Assembly (NCBI GenBank): GCA_002841315.1
Contig: PHEW01000001.1
Span: 124,001-188,000 of the forward strand
DNA from: Actinobacteria bacterium HGW-Actinobacteria-4
GTDB lineage: Bacteria; Actinomycetota; Actinomycetes; Actinomycetales; Demequinaceae
Reading direction: 5' to 3'
Length of the DNA: 64,000 nucleotides
The notes under the pieces are model-generated. The model saw only the letters and a list, made by a program, of their open reading frames with translations, did no database searches and was not told where the DNA came from. Numbering within the stretch: position 1 is the first letter of the stretch; the number at the start of each line of letters is the position of its first letter. Positions 42,324 through 52,010 of this stretch are shown piece by piece. Made by a program: the position numbers and the translations under genes.

Positions 42324-43280
42324 CTACCGGGCCTCGCGATCTACGCGGGCTGCAAGTTCTGTGACGTCCAGCCCGTCCCTGCGCGCCGGAAACTCGTACG
42401 GCAGTAGCCACCATTCCTCGGCGAAACTGGCCGCGTCGCCGGGAGCCAGCCGCTGCATCGGCCCCATGGGCTCCACCTCACACAGCAGATCCTGATAGCA
42501 CCACAGCGACACCGTGAGGCCCGCGATCTCGTTGTAGACGCGGTCGGAGTAGACGGGGAAGCGCTTGACGAAGAGGACGTCCGACGTCAGCAGGTAAGCC
42601 ATCCATCCGGCGCGCGAGTCCATGCCGAGCTTGGGATGGCGAAGCGTGTCGATGACCTGGAGGTACCCGTCCACGACCACCACGTTGGGGTCGGTGGGCT
42701 CGTAGTTGATGGTGGGCTCGGTAGTGTCGTATTGAACGTATCCATGCGGGAAGCGACTGGGCTGCGTAAGCGGCACGATGGCGATGCCGCCGCCCGTCAC
42801 CAGCGTGCGGCTCCAGTGGCATAACTCGTGGGTCTCATCGCTGAGATTCTCGATGGTCTGCGTGCAGGTAAGCCGCGTGGAGTCTTCCGCGAGAGCGAAC
42901 TCCCGCGTCAAACGTACCCCGGTCGCACGGTCAATCTCGCTCACCAGCCGCGCGGTACCGTCCTCACCAACCGAAGCCGTCCACGCCCCCACCCACAACT
43001 GCGGGTGCGGGGCCACGACCTTCTCCGGACCAATGTCGAGCCGTCCGCCCCACGGGTCGATCGCCTGTGCTCCGTCAGTTGAATCAGCAGGATCCCAGGT
43101 CCACCCCGCCTGAGCGGGATCCAATGCCAGCACGTTTCCCTCACCCGGTTCCGCGCCCGTCAGCGCGTACTCCAACACCCTGCCACCGCAGTGATGTCCC
43201 AGCACCACCCGCACGTGGTCGTTCTCCAGCGCGATGCAGTCGCGGTACCCATGGAAGTCCACTCGAGTCGCGCCGGTCAT
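42324..43280 (-). CDS. Galactose-mutarotase-like protein (DUF4380 type)
   Basis: A 318-residue beta-rich protein. Features such as ENDHVRVVLGHHCGGRVLEYAL, LTCTQTIENLSDETHELCHWSRTLVTGGG and FVKRFPVYSDRVYNEIAGLTVSLWCYQD recall the galactose mutarotase-like fold of DUF4380 proteins. I see no complete set of mutarotase catalytic residues, so it may bind or process a sugar in another way. The location beside the galactose genes fits a carbohydrate role. Confidence 0.7.
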   Translation of the reverse strand: MTGATRVDFHGYRDCIALENDHVRVVLGHHCGGRVLEYALTGAEPGEGNVLALDPAQAGWTWDPADSTDGAQAIDPWGGRLDIGPEKVVAPHPQLWVGAWTASVGEDGTARLVSEIDRATGVRLTREFALAEDSTRLTCTQTIENLSDETHELCHWSRTLVTGGGIAIVPLTQPSRFPHGYVQYDTTEPTINYEPTDPNVVVVDGYLQVIDTLRHPKLGMDSRAGWMAYLLTSDVLFVKRFPVYSDRVYNEIAGLTVSLWCYQDLLCEVEPMGPMQRLAPGDAASFAEEWWLLPYEFPARRDGLDVTELAARVDREAR

Positions 43281-43365
43281 GCTTCATCTCACCACAACGC
43301 CACTGGCCCGGGCGCCAAGACCCGCGATGCAAACAACGCACCGTCCCGTAGGGCACGCCGCAAGG

Positions 43366-43379
43366 GGGACCTTCGTCCC
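43366..43379. promoter_or_regulatory. Palindrome resembling a DosR/DevR hypoxia box
   Basis: GGGAC-CTTC-GTCCC is a perfect inverted repeat about 90 bases upstream of the oxidoreductase start. Against the mycobacterial DosR motif (GGGACTTNNGNCCC) it differs at one specified base. An oxygen-sensitive operon behind a hypoxia-type box makes sense, but a DosR homologue is not in this window. Confidence 0.45.
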
Positions 43380-43466
43380 ACCGGCCACCCTCAACGCAGG
43401 ACGAGCATGGAAAGTGCAGAAGTATCTCACCACTCGTAGTTCCCGGAAAGCATGCCTGGAGGCATC

Positions 43467-46400
43467 ATGAAGGGCGTAGAACCGCAGTACCCCGGCATCG
43501 AGACCGTCATCAATGGCAACGGGGCCGTCGCCGAGGTCATGAGACACGTGTGCGATGGCGTCATCGGATACCCGATCACCCCGTCGACCGAAATCGCCGA
43601 ACTGTTCGAGGCAGCCCGCGCTGACGGCAACCTCAACGTCTGGGGCCGGCACCCGTTCTTTGTGGCGACTGAAGGCGAACACTCGGCGCAAAGTGGCGCG
43701 CTGGGCGCAACACTGACCGGTGGACAGTACATCTCCAACGCCTCCTCGAGCCAGGGCATCCTGTACGCGATCGAGTCGCACTTCGTGACCGTTGGCAAGA
43801 AGGTCGGCGGCTTCGTCCTGCAAGTCGCAGCCCGCGTGGTCTCCAAGCACTCCCTCAACGTCATGGCCGGGCACGACGACGTCTACGCGCTGCTTCCCTC
43901 GGGGTACACGATCATCTTTGGGTCTAACCCGCAGGAGGCAGCCGACCTCGCCGCAATCTCGTACCGGACCTCGGCGCTGTCCCTTGTCCCCGTGGCGAAC
44001 GCGATGGACGGATTCGCCACGAGTCACGTCATGAGCGAGGCGCTCATGCCCGAGCCTGAGCTCTTGCGCGAGTACCTGGGAGACCCCGCCTCCCGCATCC
44101 CGTGCCCCACTGTCGCCCAAGACATGCTCTTTGGCGCCAAGGGTCGCGTCTTCCAGCTCGAGCAGTACCTTGACCGCCACGCCGACACCATCCCCGCAGA
44201 TGATGCCGTGGCACTCAAGGCCTTCCTCGACGTCAACGCATGGATGGTCGAGAAGGACAACGCGGGAGACTTGGTCGAGAAGACGGCCGCCTGGATCCCC
44301 GCAGCGCTCAGGTCACAGTGGCGCCGTCAGTGGTTGGGAGCCCACGAGAAGGGCACGCGTCAGCTCGTCCCGGCGCTCGTCGACATTCATAACCCCGGCC
44401 TCACCGGCCCCGTTCAGAACCAGCCAGACTTCCAGGCGGGTGCCGTTGACCACCGCACCCACTTCGCGAACGCGGTTCCCGGTCTGGTTCGCCAGGCGAT
44501 GGATGAGTATTCGGCCCTCACGGGACGCGCCTACTCGCCGATCCACACCTACGACTGCGATGACGCCGACTACATCATGGTTGGCATGGGATCCATCACG
44601 GACGATGTCAGGGCCGTGCTCCCGCACTTGCGCTCCAAGGGCCTCAAGGTTGGCGTGGTCTCCGTCAAGCTACTGCAACCGTTCCCCGAGGCCGAGCTCG
44701 CCGCAGCGCTGACGGGCGCCAAGGCTGTCACCATCCTCGAGCGCTCTGACGACACCGCCTTGACGCGCGCCGTCACCCAGGCCCTTTTCAAGGCGAGCGC
44801 GAACGCGAACGCGACCGGCGAGCAATACGCGGGCATCCCCGCACTCGAGTCCGTCCCGTCGCTCACCACCGCGATCTTTGGTCTCGGCGGTCACGACGTG
44901 CAGCCACGCCACCTCATCGCAGCCTTCACCCACATGGCCGAGGGCAAGTCCACTCCGCTGATATACATCGGCTCCCAGTTCTTTGACCCCAACCCCACTC
45001 CGTCGATGGCCGCGCTCCAAGATAGACTCCGCGAGGCGTACCCCGAGACTGTGGCGATGGCCCTCGAAACGGAGCCCAACCCCGCCGTCCTGCCTCCAGG
45101 GGCGCTACGTATCCGCTTTCACTCGGTGGGCGGCTACGGCACCATTGCCACAGGCAAGCTGCTGACAGACATCCTTGCCGGCGTGCTCGGCATGCACTCG
45201 AAGTCCGCGCCCAAGTACGGCTCGGAGAAGAGCGGCGCGGCCACCAACTACTACATCACGTTGAGCCCGGACGAGGTGCTACTCACCAACGCCGAACTTG
45301 AGGATGTCGAGGTGGTCATCTCGCCAGACCACAAGGCCTTTGTCCACACGAACCCCCTCAAGGGTCTTGTTGAGGGCGGAACATTCATCCTGCAATCCAA
45401 CGTCTCGCCCGAGGAAACCTGGCGGAGCCTCCCCTCGTACGCCCAGCGCACCATCCGCGACAAGCAGATTCGCTTCCTCGTAGTCGACGCCTTCACAGTC
45501 GCGAAGAAGCATGCCCCGACGGTGGAACTCGAGACCCGCATGATGGGCATCGCGTTCATCGGAGCGGTGGTCGGGCACGTTGACCGCGTCTCCCAGGGAG
45601 CACCCCGGCGTGCGATCCTCGAGAAGGTGCGAGCCCAGATCGCCAAGAAGTTCGGCGGCAAGGGTGGCGCCGTCGTGGACGCCAACATGGCCGTCATTCA
45701 AGATGGAATCGACGCGACCGTTCCGGTCGACTACAACGACTCATCGTTCGAATCAGCAGAAGCCGGACCTGCCGCACTACCAATCCGTAGCATCGCACTG
45801 TCGGAGGCGATGTGCCCTGCCGCGGCTCAATCCCGCACCACCGGTCTGTTCGACCCCGGCTACTACGAAGACCTGATCGCACGGCCATTCCGCGAAGGCA
45901 CCATCAGCGAGTCCCCAGTCCTACCCGGGGCAGGCATGTTCATGCCCGTCGGCACCGCCATCGGCAAAGACAAGGGGCTCTTCCGACGCAGCGTCCCGAT
46001 CTTCGACTTCTCCGCATGCACTGGGTGTCTGGACTGCGCTCTCGCCTGCCCTGACGCCGCCATTCCGAACACGGTGCACGAGGTATCCGACCTGCTATCT
46101 GCGGGTATAGCAAAGGCCGATGTCACGGAGACCCAACGCAAGGCGCTGCTCGATCAGGTCCCCGCATGGCGGGACCGCGTTCACGAGATCTATAGAGCCG
46201 ACAAGTCGATCCGAGCCTTCGCGGACGTCGCGGCCCAGGCGTCCGACGCCCTCAAGCCCACCACCCAGGCCAACGCTGAAAAGGTCGTCACCGCTCTTGC
46301 AGGCTTCCCAGTCGCCAGAACCCGACCGTTCTTCGACTCGGTCGAGAAGGAAAGCCCGGGAACCGGGGCGCTGTTCTCGGCCGTCATTGACCCGTGGAAG

Positions 46401-48488
46401 TGCACTGGCTGCCTCGAGTGTGTCGACGTCTGCGGTCCAGGCGCCCTCACCGAGATTGACCAGGACGCCGACGTCCTCGCCGGGCTCGAGGAGCGCTTCG
46501 AGGCGATGACCACGCTCCCCGCCACTCCCGAGCGGTTCCTCGAGGGCTCAACTTCCGTTGACGGCGACCTGAAGCGCATCATGCTCGACCGCACCAACTA
46601 TTACGCGACCGTGGGCGGCCACGGCGCTTGCCGCGGGTGCGGCGAAGTCACTGCCATCCGGCTGGTGACGTCCATGAGCCGGGCCTTGGGAGACAAGAAG
46701 CGGCAAGCCCACATCGCCGAGCTCGAGTCGCTCACATCCCAACTGCGCGACAAGTCCGCCGCGCTCGCCAAGGACGACATCCCACGGCGCCAGCGCATCG
46801 GCGCCGTCATCGCCGAACTCGAGCGCCGCCTGTACTTGTATGAGGGTGGCCCCACCGGAAGCGGTCCCGCCCCCACCGTCATCGCAAACTCCACAGGCTG
46901 CAGCAGCGTGTACGCCTCCACCGTGCCGTTCACGCCCTACATCGACCCATGGGTGAACAGCCTGTTCCAGGACGCGCAACCGCTCGCATCAGGGATCTTC
47001 GAAGGCATCTCGGCGCAGTCGGTGGCCGAGGTTAGGGCGCTCCGGCAGGCGCGACTCGAACTTGAGGACGCCTACGATCCCGCGGTTCACGACAAGCAGC
47101 TGAGCCTGCTCGGTTGGAGGGGTTTCACGTCCGACGAGTTGTCGCTCCTTCCCACCGTTCTCACCATCGGTGGAGACGGCGCAAGCTACGACATCGGGTT
47201 TGGCGCGATGTCACGGGTGTTGGCCTCGGGAACGCCCGTCAAGATGCTGGTCCTCAACACCGGCGCGTACTCCAACACCGGCGGCCAGGCGTCTACCGCG
47301 AGCCTTACGGGTCAGGACGCTGACCTTGCCCGCTTTGGCGGCGCCCACACCGGCAAGCAAGAGGGCCGCAAGGAGCTGGGTTTGCTCGCGGCATTCCACC
47401 CGAACGTGTATTCATGTGTCACGGCGACCGCCCTCCATGGCCACTTCCTGACGGCCACGATGGAACTGCTGGGGTTCAAGGACGGCGCAGCCGTGATGGA
47501 TGTCTACACCCCCTGCGGCACAGAGAACGGCATCGCGGAGAACCTGTCTAGCGCGCGCGGTCGACTCGCCGTGGAAAGCCGCATGAGCCCTGTCTTTGTG
47601 CACGACCCCCGGCGCGGTGAGAGCCTGAGCGAACGCTTCAGCCTCGACGGCAACCCGGACCCAGACAAGACCTGGTCAACGTCCACCCTGCAGTATGTGG
47701 ACGACGACGGTCAGCTCCAGCTCATGACCACACCCCTCACCCCTGCGGAGTTCGCGCTTGGCGAAGTGAGGTTCAAGAAGCAGTTCCACAAGCTCACGGC
47801 CGATGCTGCCGCAGACGCGGTCCCGATCGCAGAGTTTGTCGAATTGCCGGTTGCAGAGCGCACCGGGAAGGTCCCGTTCGTGTTCGCCACCGACGACGAC
47901 AAGCACTTGGTCAAGGTGGGCTGTGCGGCCCCGATCGTCACGCTGGTCGAGGAGCGGCGTCATCACTGGCGCACGCTCCAGTCCCTGGCCGGGCTGGGCG
48001 AGGCCCTGGTTGCGGCTGAACACGCCCGCGAGGTCCAGGCGTTGCGCGCTCAGTACGAGGAAGCGATGACGCTGAGAGACAGCTCTCTCGATGACATCGC
48101 CCGGGCCATGTCTGAGCTGGTGACCTCAAGCAGGGCACCCGCGGGCCTCGACTTGGCGCTCGGGGTTGCTCGCACTGGTGGCGCTGGAGGAGCGGTCAGC
48201 ACGAGCGACGGGGTGTCCGCGACGGACTCGCCTGGGGCGGCGGCAAGCGGAGATTCAGGCGCGCCGGTCTATCTCGACCCAGCCGAGGCGCACCTGTGCA
48301 ACGACTGCGGAACGTGCTACCAGGAGCTGCCACAGTTCTTTGAGAAGACCACCCAGATCATTGACGGCGAGGCCAGAATCGTGGCCCACCTCATCCCCGG
48401 CTCGACGGACAACGTCGAGGTCACGCCGGAGATCGCGAAGCGTATCGCCAGAGTCAGGGCCAACTGCGACGCGGAGATCATCCGGTGA
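43467..48488 (+). CDS. Giant pyruvate:ferredoxin (2-oxoacid:acceptor) oxidoreductase
   Basis: Oxidatively decarboxylates pyruvate or another 2-oxoacid with CoA, yielding acyl-CoA and reduced ferredoxin. All modules are in one chain of about 1673 residues, much longer than usual NifJ (about 1170-1200). The order is alpha (GVIGYPITPSTE), gamma (RIRFHSVGGYGTIATGK), a two-cluster ferredoxin segment (CTGCLDCALACP at 46017-46050; CTGCLECVDVCG from 46401), then the thiamine-diphosphate domain with CRGCGE (46629-46640) and GGDGASYDIGFG near 47169. Extra parts are a coiled insertion after the CRGCGE region and a ~300-residue tail ending in a further cluster motif, CNDCGTC (48297-48317). ATG 43467 has GGAGG upstream; ATG 43452 is possible. 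It overlaps the next gene (GTGA). Confidence 0.92.
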   Translation: MKGVEPQYPGIETVINGNGAVAEVMRHVCDGVIGYPITPSTEIAELFEAARADGNLNVWGRHPFFVATEGEHSAQSGALGATLTGGQYISNASSSQGILYAIESHFVTVGKKVGGFVLQVAARVVSKHSLNVMAGHDDVYALLPSGYTIIFGSNPQEAADLAAISYRTSALSLVPVANAMDGFATSHVMSEALMPEPELLREYLGDPASRIPCPTVAQDMLFGAKGRVFQLEQYLDRHADTIPADDAVALKAFLDVNAWMVEKDNAGDLVEKTAAWIPAALRSQWRRQWLGAHEKGTRQLVPALVDIHNPGLTGPVQNQPDFQAGAVDHRTHFANAVPGLVRQAMDEYSALTGRAYSPIHTYDCDDADYIMVGMGSITDDVRAVLPHLRSKGLKVGVVSVKLLQPFPEAELAAALTGAKAVTILERSDDTALTRAVTQALFKASANANATGEQYAGIPALESVPSLTTAIFGLGGHDVQPRHLIAAFTHMAEGKSTPLIYIGSQFFDPNPTPSMAALQDRLREAYPETVAMALETEPNPAVLPPGALRIRFHSVGGYGTIATGKLLTDILAGVLGMHSKSAPKYGSEKSGAATNYYITLSPDEVLLTNAELEDVEVVISPDHKAFVHTNPLKGLVEGGTFILQSNVSPEETWRSLPSYAQRTIRDKQIRFLVVDAFTVAKKHAPTVELETRMMGIAFIGAVVGHVDRVSQGAPRRAILEKVRAQIAKKFGGKGGAVVDANMAVIQDGIDATVPVDYNDSSFESAEAGPAALPIRSIALSEAMCPAAAQSRTTGLFDPGYYEDLIARPFREGTISESPVLPGAGMFMPVGTAIGKDKGLFRRSVPIFDFSACTGCLDCALACPDAAIPNTVHEVSDLLSAGIAKADVTETQRKALLDQVPAWRDRVHEIYRADKSIRAFADVAAQASDALKPTTQANAEKVVTALAGFPVARTRPFFDSVEKESPGTGALFSAVIDPWKCTGCLECVDVCGPGALTEIDQDADVLAGLEERFEAMTTLPATPERFLEGSTSVDGDLKRIMLDRTNYYATVGGHGACRGCGEVTAIRLVTSMSRALGDKKRQAHIAELESLTSQLRDKSAALAKDDIPRRQRIGAVIAELERRLYLYEGGPTGSGPAPTVIANSTGCSSVYASTVPFTPYIDPWVNSLFQDAQPLASGIFEGISAQSVAEVRALRQARLELEDAYDPAVHDKQLSLLGWRGFTSDELSLLPTVLTIGGDGASYDIGFGAMSRVLASGTPVKMLVLNTGAYSNTGGQASTASLTGQDADLARFGGAHTGKQEGRKELGLLAAFHPNVYSCVTATALHGHFLTATMELLGFKDGAAVMDVYTPCGTENGIAENLSSARGRLAVESRMSPVFVHDPRRGESLSERFSLDGNPDPDKTWSTSTLQYVDDDGQLQLMTTPLTPAEFALGEVRFKKQFHKLTADAAADAVPIAEFVELPVAERTGKVPFVFATDDDKHLVKVGCAAPIVTLVEERRHHWRTLQSLAGLGEALVAAEHAREVQALRAQYEEAMTLRDSSLDDIARAMSELVTSSRAPAGLDLALGVARTGGAGGAVSTSDGVSATDSPGAAASGDSGAPVYLDPAEAHLCNDCGTCYQELPQFFEKTTQIIDGEARIVAHLIPGSTDNVEVTPEIAKRIARVRANCDAEIIR

Positions 48489-51256
48489 CGACCACCACGA
48501 CTTCCCGCGACGGCGCCTCCCTGCTGCCGGAGCCGGAGAAGTTCGGCCCCGAACTCCAGGTGCTCAAGCGGAGGCTTGCTGCCGAGCCCCGCGCATTCCG
48601 CGACCTGTTCATCACCGAGGGTATGCAGGCTGTCGCATGGGAGTTCCAGCAACCCGAACTCAGCGAGGAGTTTGTGAACCAGTTGTGGGCCGCGTTGCTC
48701 AGGGAAGACGACGCGAGCACGCTCCTGATGCGCTTTGTTTGGAACCTGCCCGTTGGCAAGAAACGCGCCTTCATCAGGGCACTGGACCAGCACCTCAGCG
48801 ACCGCTATCCGATGTTCACAGGGCTCTCCGAGCATTGGCCCGCGGGCAATGCGATCCAACCGTACATCCGAGAGGCGGACGAGCGCGCCCATGACTTCGA
48901 ACTGGTGAACAAGGGCTATCTGGGCTACATGGACCTGGGCTATTCGCGACGCGAGATTGACCTGCTGGTGTGGCTCGAGGCGCTCAGAGACAAACAGTGC
49001 GCCGAGAAGCCGTGCGTGCTCGGGGTGTTCCTCGAGGGCTGCAAGGAGCCCACCGGCGGATGCCCGGTGCAAATCAACATTCCCGAGATGTTCGAGCGGA
49101 TTGGCACCGGACGCTTCCGCGAGGCGCTGGAGTTGTTGGAGTCCTGCAACCCGCTGCCGGACGTCACTGGCCGCGTGTGCCCGCAAGAACTTCAGTGCCA
49201 GGGCGTCTGCCTCCACAAGACCGCCATGTCCATCGGGCAACTCGAGTGGTTCCTTCCCGAACGGGAGAAGCTCGTCAACCCCAACGCGAACGCGGAACGG
49301 TTTGCTGGCGTGCGCAACCCCTGGGACGCGGCGACCCGGCCGCCTGTCGCCATCGTCGGCTCGGGGCCGTCGGGCCTCATCAACGCCTACTTGCTTGCCG
49401 CGGCGGGCTTCCCTGTCACGGTCTTCGAGGCGTTCCACGCTCTCGGTGGCGTGCTCCGGTATGGCATCCCTGAGTTCCGCTTGCCTAATGAGCTCATCGA
49501 CGATGTGGTGGAGAAGATCGAGCTACTCGGCGGCACCTTTGTTCGCAACTTCGTGGTCGGCAAGACGGCAACGCTGCAGGAGTTGCGCGACGCTGGGTTC
49601 TGGAAGATCTTTGTGGGCACCGGCGCTGGCCTCCCGCGGTTCATGAACATCCCGGGCGAGCACCTCCTCAACGTCATGTCCGCAAACGAGTTCCTGACGC
49701 GCGTCAACCTCATGCAGGGGCTCCGGGAGGACTACGAGACGCCGCTTCCGGAGATCAGGGGCAAGGAGGTCCTCGTCATTGGTGGCGGCAACACCGCGAT
49801 GGACGCGGCCCGGACCTCGCAGCGCCTTGGCGGGAACGTCACCATCGTGTACCGGCGCACCCAGAAGGAGATGCCCGCTCGAGTGGAGGAACTCGAGCAC
49901 GCCCTCGAGGAGGGCATCGCCCTGGCCGCCCTGCGTTCGCCTTCGGAGTTCGTGGGTCGCGACGACGGCTTTGTGACAGCCACGACCCTCGACATCATGG
50001 AACTCGGGGAGCCAGACGATTCCGGTCGCCGCAAGCCGGTGCCCACGGGCGCCACCGAGACCGTCCCGGCCGACCTCGTGATCATGGCCCTGGGCAACGA
50101 CGCCAACCCGATCATCAAGGACTCGGAACCCCAACTTGAGGTGTCCAAGTGGGGCACCATCAACCTCAGCCGTGAGGGCTCGCAAGAGACCACGCTCGCA
50201 GGCATCTATACGGGTGGGGACGCCGCCCGTGGGGGGTCGACGGCGATCATGGCTGCGGGCGATGGCCAGCGCGCAGCGCGGGAGATCCTTGGCGCCATCG
50301 ACGTCGACCAAAACACGATCACTGCGATGGTCGCGAGCGCCAGGACGTACTCGGCGCGCGCGGCGGCAGTGCCGCGCCTTCTCGCCAAGGCTCACCTGAG
50401 CGATGGGATCGAGGAGTTCACGGTCTATGCGCCTGTCATCGCGAAGTCCGCCCAGGCGGGCCAGTTCGTGCGGGTTCTCCCCCGCGAGGACGGCGAGCTC
50501 ATCCCGCTCACACTCGCCGACTGGGACGCACAGGCAGGAACGATCTGTCTGGTCATTCAGGGCATGGGCACGTCAAGCCTCGAGATGAACGCCATGGAGG
50601 TGGGGGACGCGTTCGCCGGAGTCGCCGGTCCGCTTGGGCAGCCAAGCAAGCTCCACCGGTATGGCGCCGAATCCACGGTGGTCTTCACCGCTGGTGGCCT
50701 GGGCCTCCCGCCGGTCTACCCGATCATGCGCGAGCACTTGCGGCTCGGCAACCACGTGACCCTGATTTCGGGCTTCCGCAGTAAGGATCTAGTGTTCTGG
50801 GATCAGCCCCACGAACGCGTAGGCGCGCTCCAAGCGGAGTTTGGTGACTTGCTCGATGTCATCTACGCCACCAACGACGGGACGTTCGGAGTCAAGGGCT
50901 TCGTGACCACTCCGCTTGAGGAACTCCTGGTGGGCAACAAACGGGGTGAGGGCCGCACCGTCGCCGAGGTCGTCGCGATTGGCCCACCCCTCATGATGCG
51001 AGCCGTTTCCGACCTCACCAAGCCCTACGAAGTGCCATGCGTGGCGAGTCTCAACTCAATCATGGTCGACGCCACCGGGATGTGCGGGGCGTGCATGGTA
51101 CCCGTGGTGGTGGAAGGCAAGCTCGTGCGCAAGCACGCCTGCATTGACGGGCCAGAGATCGATGCGCACATCATCGACTGGGAGAAGTTCCTGCCGCGGT
51201 TCAACCTGTTCAAGGCGCAGGAGCAGGAGAGCCGGGTTCGGCACGGATTGGTCTAG
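48485..51256 (+). CDS. Single-chain NfnB-NfnA-like flavoprotein (ferredoxin:NAD(P) oxidoreductase)
   Basis: A 923-residue fusion. After a ~165-residue N-terminal extension comes a GltD/NfnB-like half. It has two 4Fe-4S cysteine sets (172, 177, 186, 193 and 221, 232, 238, 242), FAD-binding GSGPSG at 292-297 and pyridine-nucleotide-binding GGGNTA at 433-438. From about 640 an NfnA/PyrK-like half follows, with FAD and NAD folds and a 2Fe-2S motif: DATGMCGAC with Cys867 and Cys870, Cys886 in HACIDGPE, and Asp862 as possible fourth ligand. NfnAB passes electrons among ferredoxin, NADH and NADPH, in some organisms by bifurcation. Here the pair would take electrons from the upstream oxidoreductase, to which it is coupled by a 4-base overlap. 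Confidence 0.9.
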   Translation: MTTTTTSRDGASLLPEPEKFGPELQVLKRRLAAEPRAFRDLFITEGMQAVAWEFQQPELSEEFVNQLWAALLREDDASTLLMRFVWNLPVGKKRAFIRALDQHLSDRYPMFTGLSEHWPAGNAIQPYIREADERAHDFELVNKGYLGYMDLGYSRREIDLLVWLEALRDKQCAEKPCVLGVFLEGCKEPTGGCPVQINIPEMFERIGTGRFREALELLESCNPLPDVTGRVCPQELQCQGVCLHKTAMSIGQLEWFLPEREKLVNPNANAERFAGVRNPWDAATRPPVAIVGSGPSGLINAYLLAAAGFPVTVFEAFHALGGVLRYGIPEFRLPNELIDDVVEKIELLGGTFVRNFVVGKTATLQELRDAGFWKIFVGTGAGLPRFMNIPGEHLLNVMSANEFLTRVNLMQGLREDYETPLPEIRGKEVLVIGGGNTAMDAARTSQRLGGNVTIVYRRTQKEMPARVEELEHALEEGIALAALRSPSEFVGRDDGFVTATTLDIMELGEPDDSGRRKPVPTGATETVPADLVIMALGNDANPIIKDSEPQLEVSKWGTINLSREGSQETTLAGIYTGGDAARGGSTAIMAAGDGQRAAREILGAIDVDQNTITAMVASARTYSARAAAVPRLLAKAHLSDGIEEFTVYAPVIAKSAQAGQFVRVLPREDGELIPLTLADWDAQAGTICLVIQGMGTSSLEMNAMEVGDAFAGVAGPLGQPSKLHRYGAESTVVFTAGGLGLPPVYPIMREHLRLGNHVTLISGFRSKDLVFWDQPHERVGALQAEFGDLLDVIYATNDGTFGVKGFVTTPLEELLVGNKRGEGRTVAEVVAIGPPLMMRAVSDLTKPYEVPCVASLNSIMVDATGMCGACMVPVVVEGKLVRKHACIDGPEIDAHIIDWEKFLPRFNLFKAQEQESRVRHGLV

Positions 51257-51271
51257 CGCCGGCGACAGGGC

Positions 51272-51841
51272 TCAGGCGTCTGCAAACAGCCCTGGTGCAA
51301 TGGCCGCCCAGTGGGCGCGAATGTCGAACCCGTCGGGGTCCCGCAGCCACGACAACTGCAAGCCATCAAGGATCGCCATGAACCGCAGCGCGCGCGCCTT
51401 GGCATCAGGAACGTCGGGGCCCATGCGCGCGGCGAACTCGGAGGCGGCTCGGTGGCCGCGTTCAAGGAAGTAGTGGTGTGCGGGGTGCTTGGGGTCTAGG
51501 GACTCGGCCTGCACCATCGCGAATAGGCGTGCTCCCTGAGGGTTCGACGCCATCCGGTCGACGATGCGGTCAGCGACTTCGCGCATTGACGCAAGCGTGG
51601 GCCGGTCGGCTTCGACCTGCTCCGCCACGGCCGCTTGGTCCTTGGCATCTCGATGGTCGAGCACGGCCATGAGCAGCGTCGGCATATCGGCGAAGTAGTG
51701 CATGAGGCCGGGCGCGGACATGCCGCAGCGCCGCGCCAGCCCCCGTAGCGTCAGGCCTCGGTAGCCTTCTTCGGCGATGTAGTCCATGGCGGTCTCGAGA
51801 ATACGTAGCCGCCGCACCTCCGGCGCCAACCGCTCTGCCAT
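51272..51841 (-). CDS. TetR-family transcriptional regulator
   Basis: A 189-residue repressor. The DNA-binding domain is ILETAMDYIAEEGYRGLTLRGLARRCGMSAPGLMHYFADMPTLLMAV (about residues 14-60). The C-terminal domain is typical of regulators of carbohydrate hydrolases (PGLMHYF class). A GGGGGTGG site precedes the ATG. It is divergent from the GH3 beta-glucosidase gene, with a palindrome between them, so it probably controls that gene. It converges on the oxidoreductase operon with a 15-base gap. Confidence 0.92.
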   Translation of the reverse strand: MAERLAPEVRRLRILETAMDYIAEEGYRGLTLRGLARRCGMSAPGLMHYFADMPTLLMAVLDHRDAKDQAAVAEQVEADRPTLASMREVADRIVDRMASNPQGARLFAMVQAESLDPKHPAHHYFLERGHRAASEFAARMGPDVPDAKARALRFMAILDGLQLSWLRDPDGFDIRAHWAAIAPGLFADA

Positions 51842-51902
51842 CGTCCACCCCCTTGTGACTATTGCCTCTTGCCAATGAGCCGTTCTGGCCTTACGCTTAC
51901 CT

Positions 51903-51922
51903 TATCTTACAAACGTTAGATA
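51903..51922. promoter_or_regulatory. Candidate TetR operator between tetR and GH3 gene
   Basis: TATCTTAC-aaac-GTTAGATA has 8-base arms with one mismatch, in an AT-rich patch that also offers -10-like hexamers on both strands. It is the only strong symmetry in the 150-base gap. Confidence 0.65.
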
Positions 51923-52010
51923 GTGGTGCGGTGCCGTCAATCGCCGCACTCTACGCGTCACACACGACGCATCCACTAGTACCCGTTCACACCCAATGAC
52001 GAGGAATCTC

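Noticed and set aside
48317-49438. 373-codon open frame antisense to the NfnBA-like gene
   Set aside because: Shadow frame overlapping two certain genes on the plus strand.
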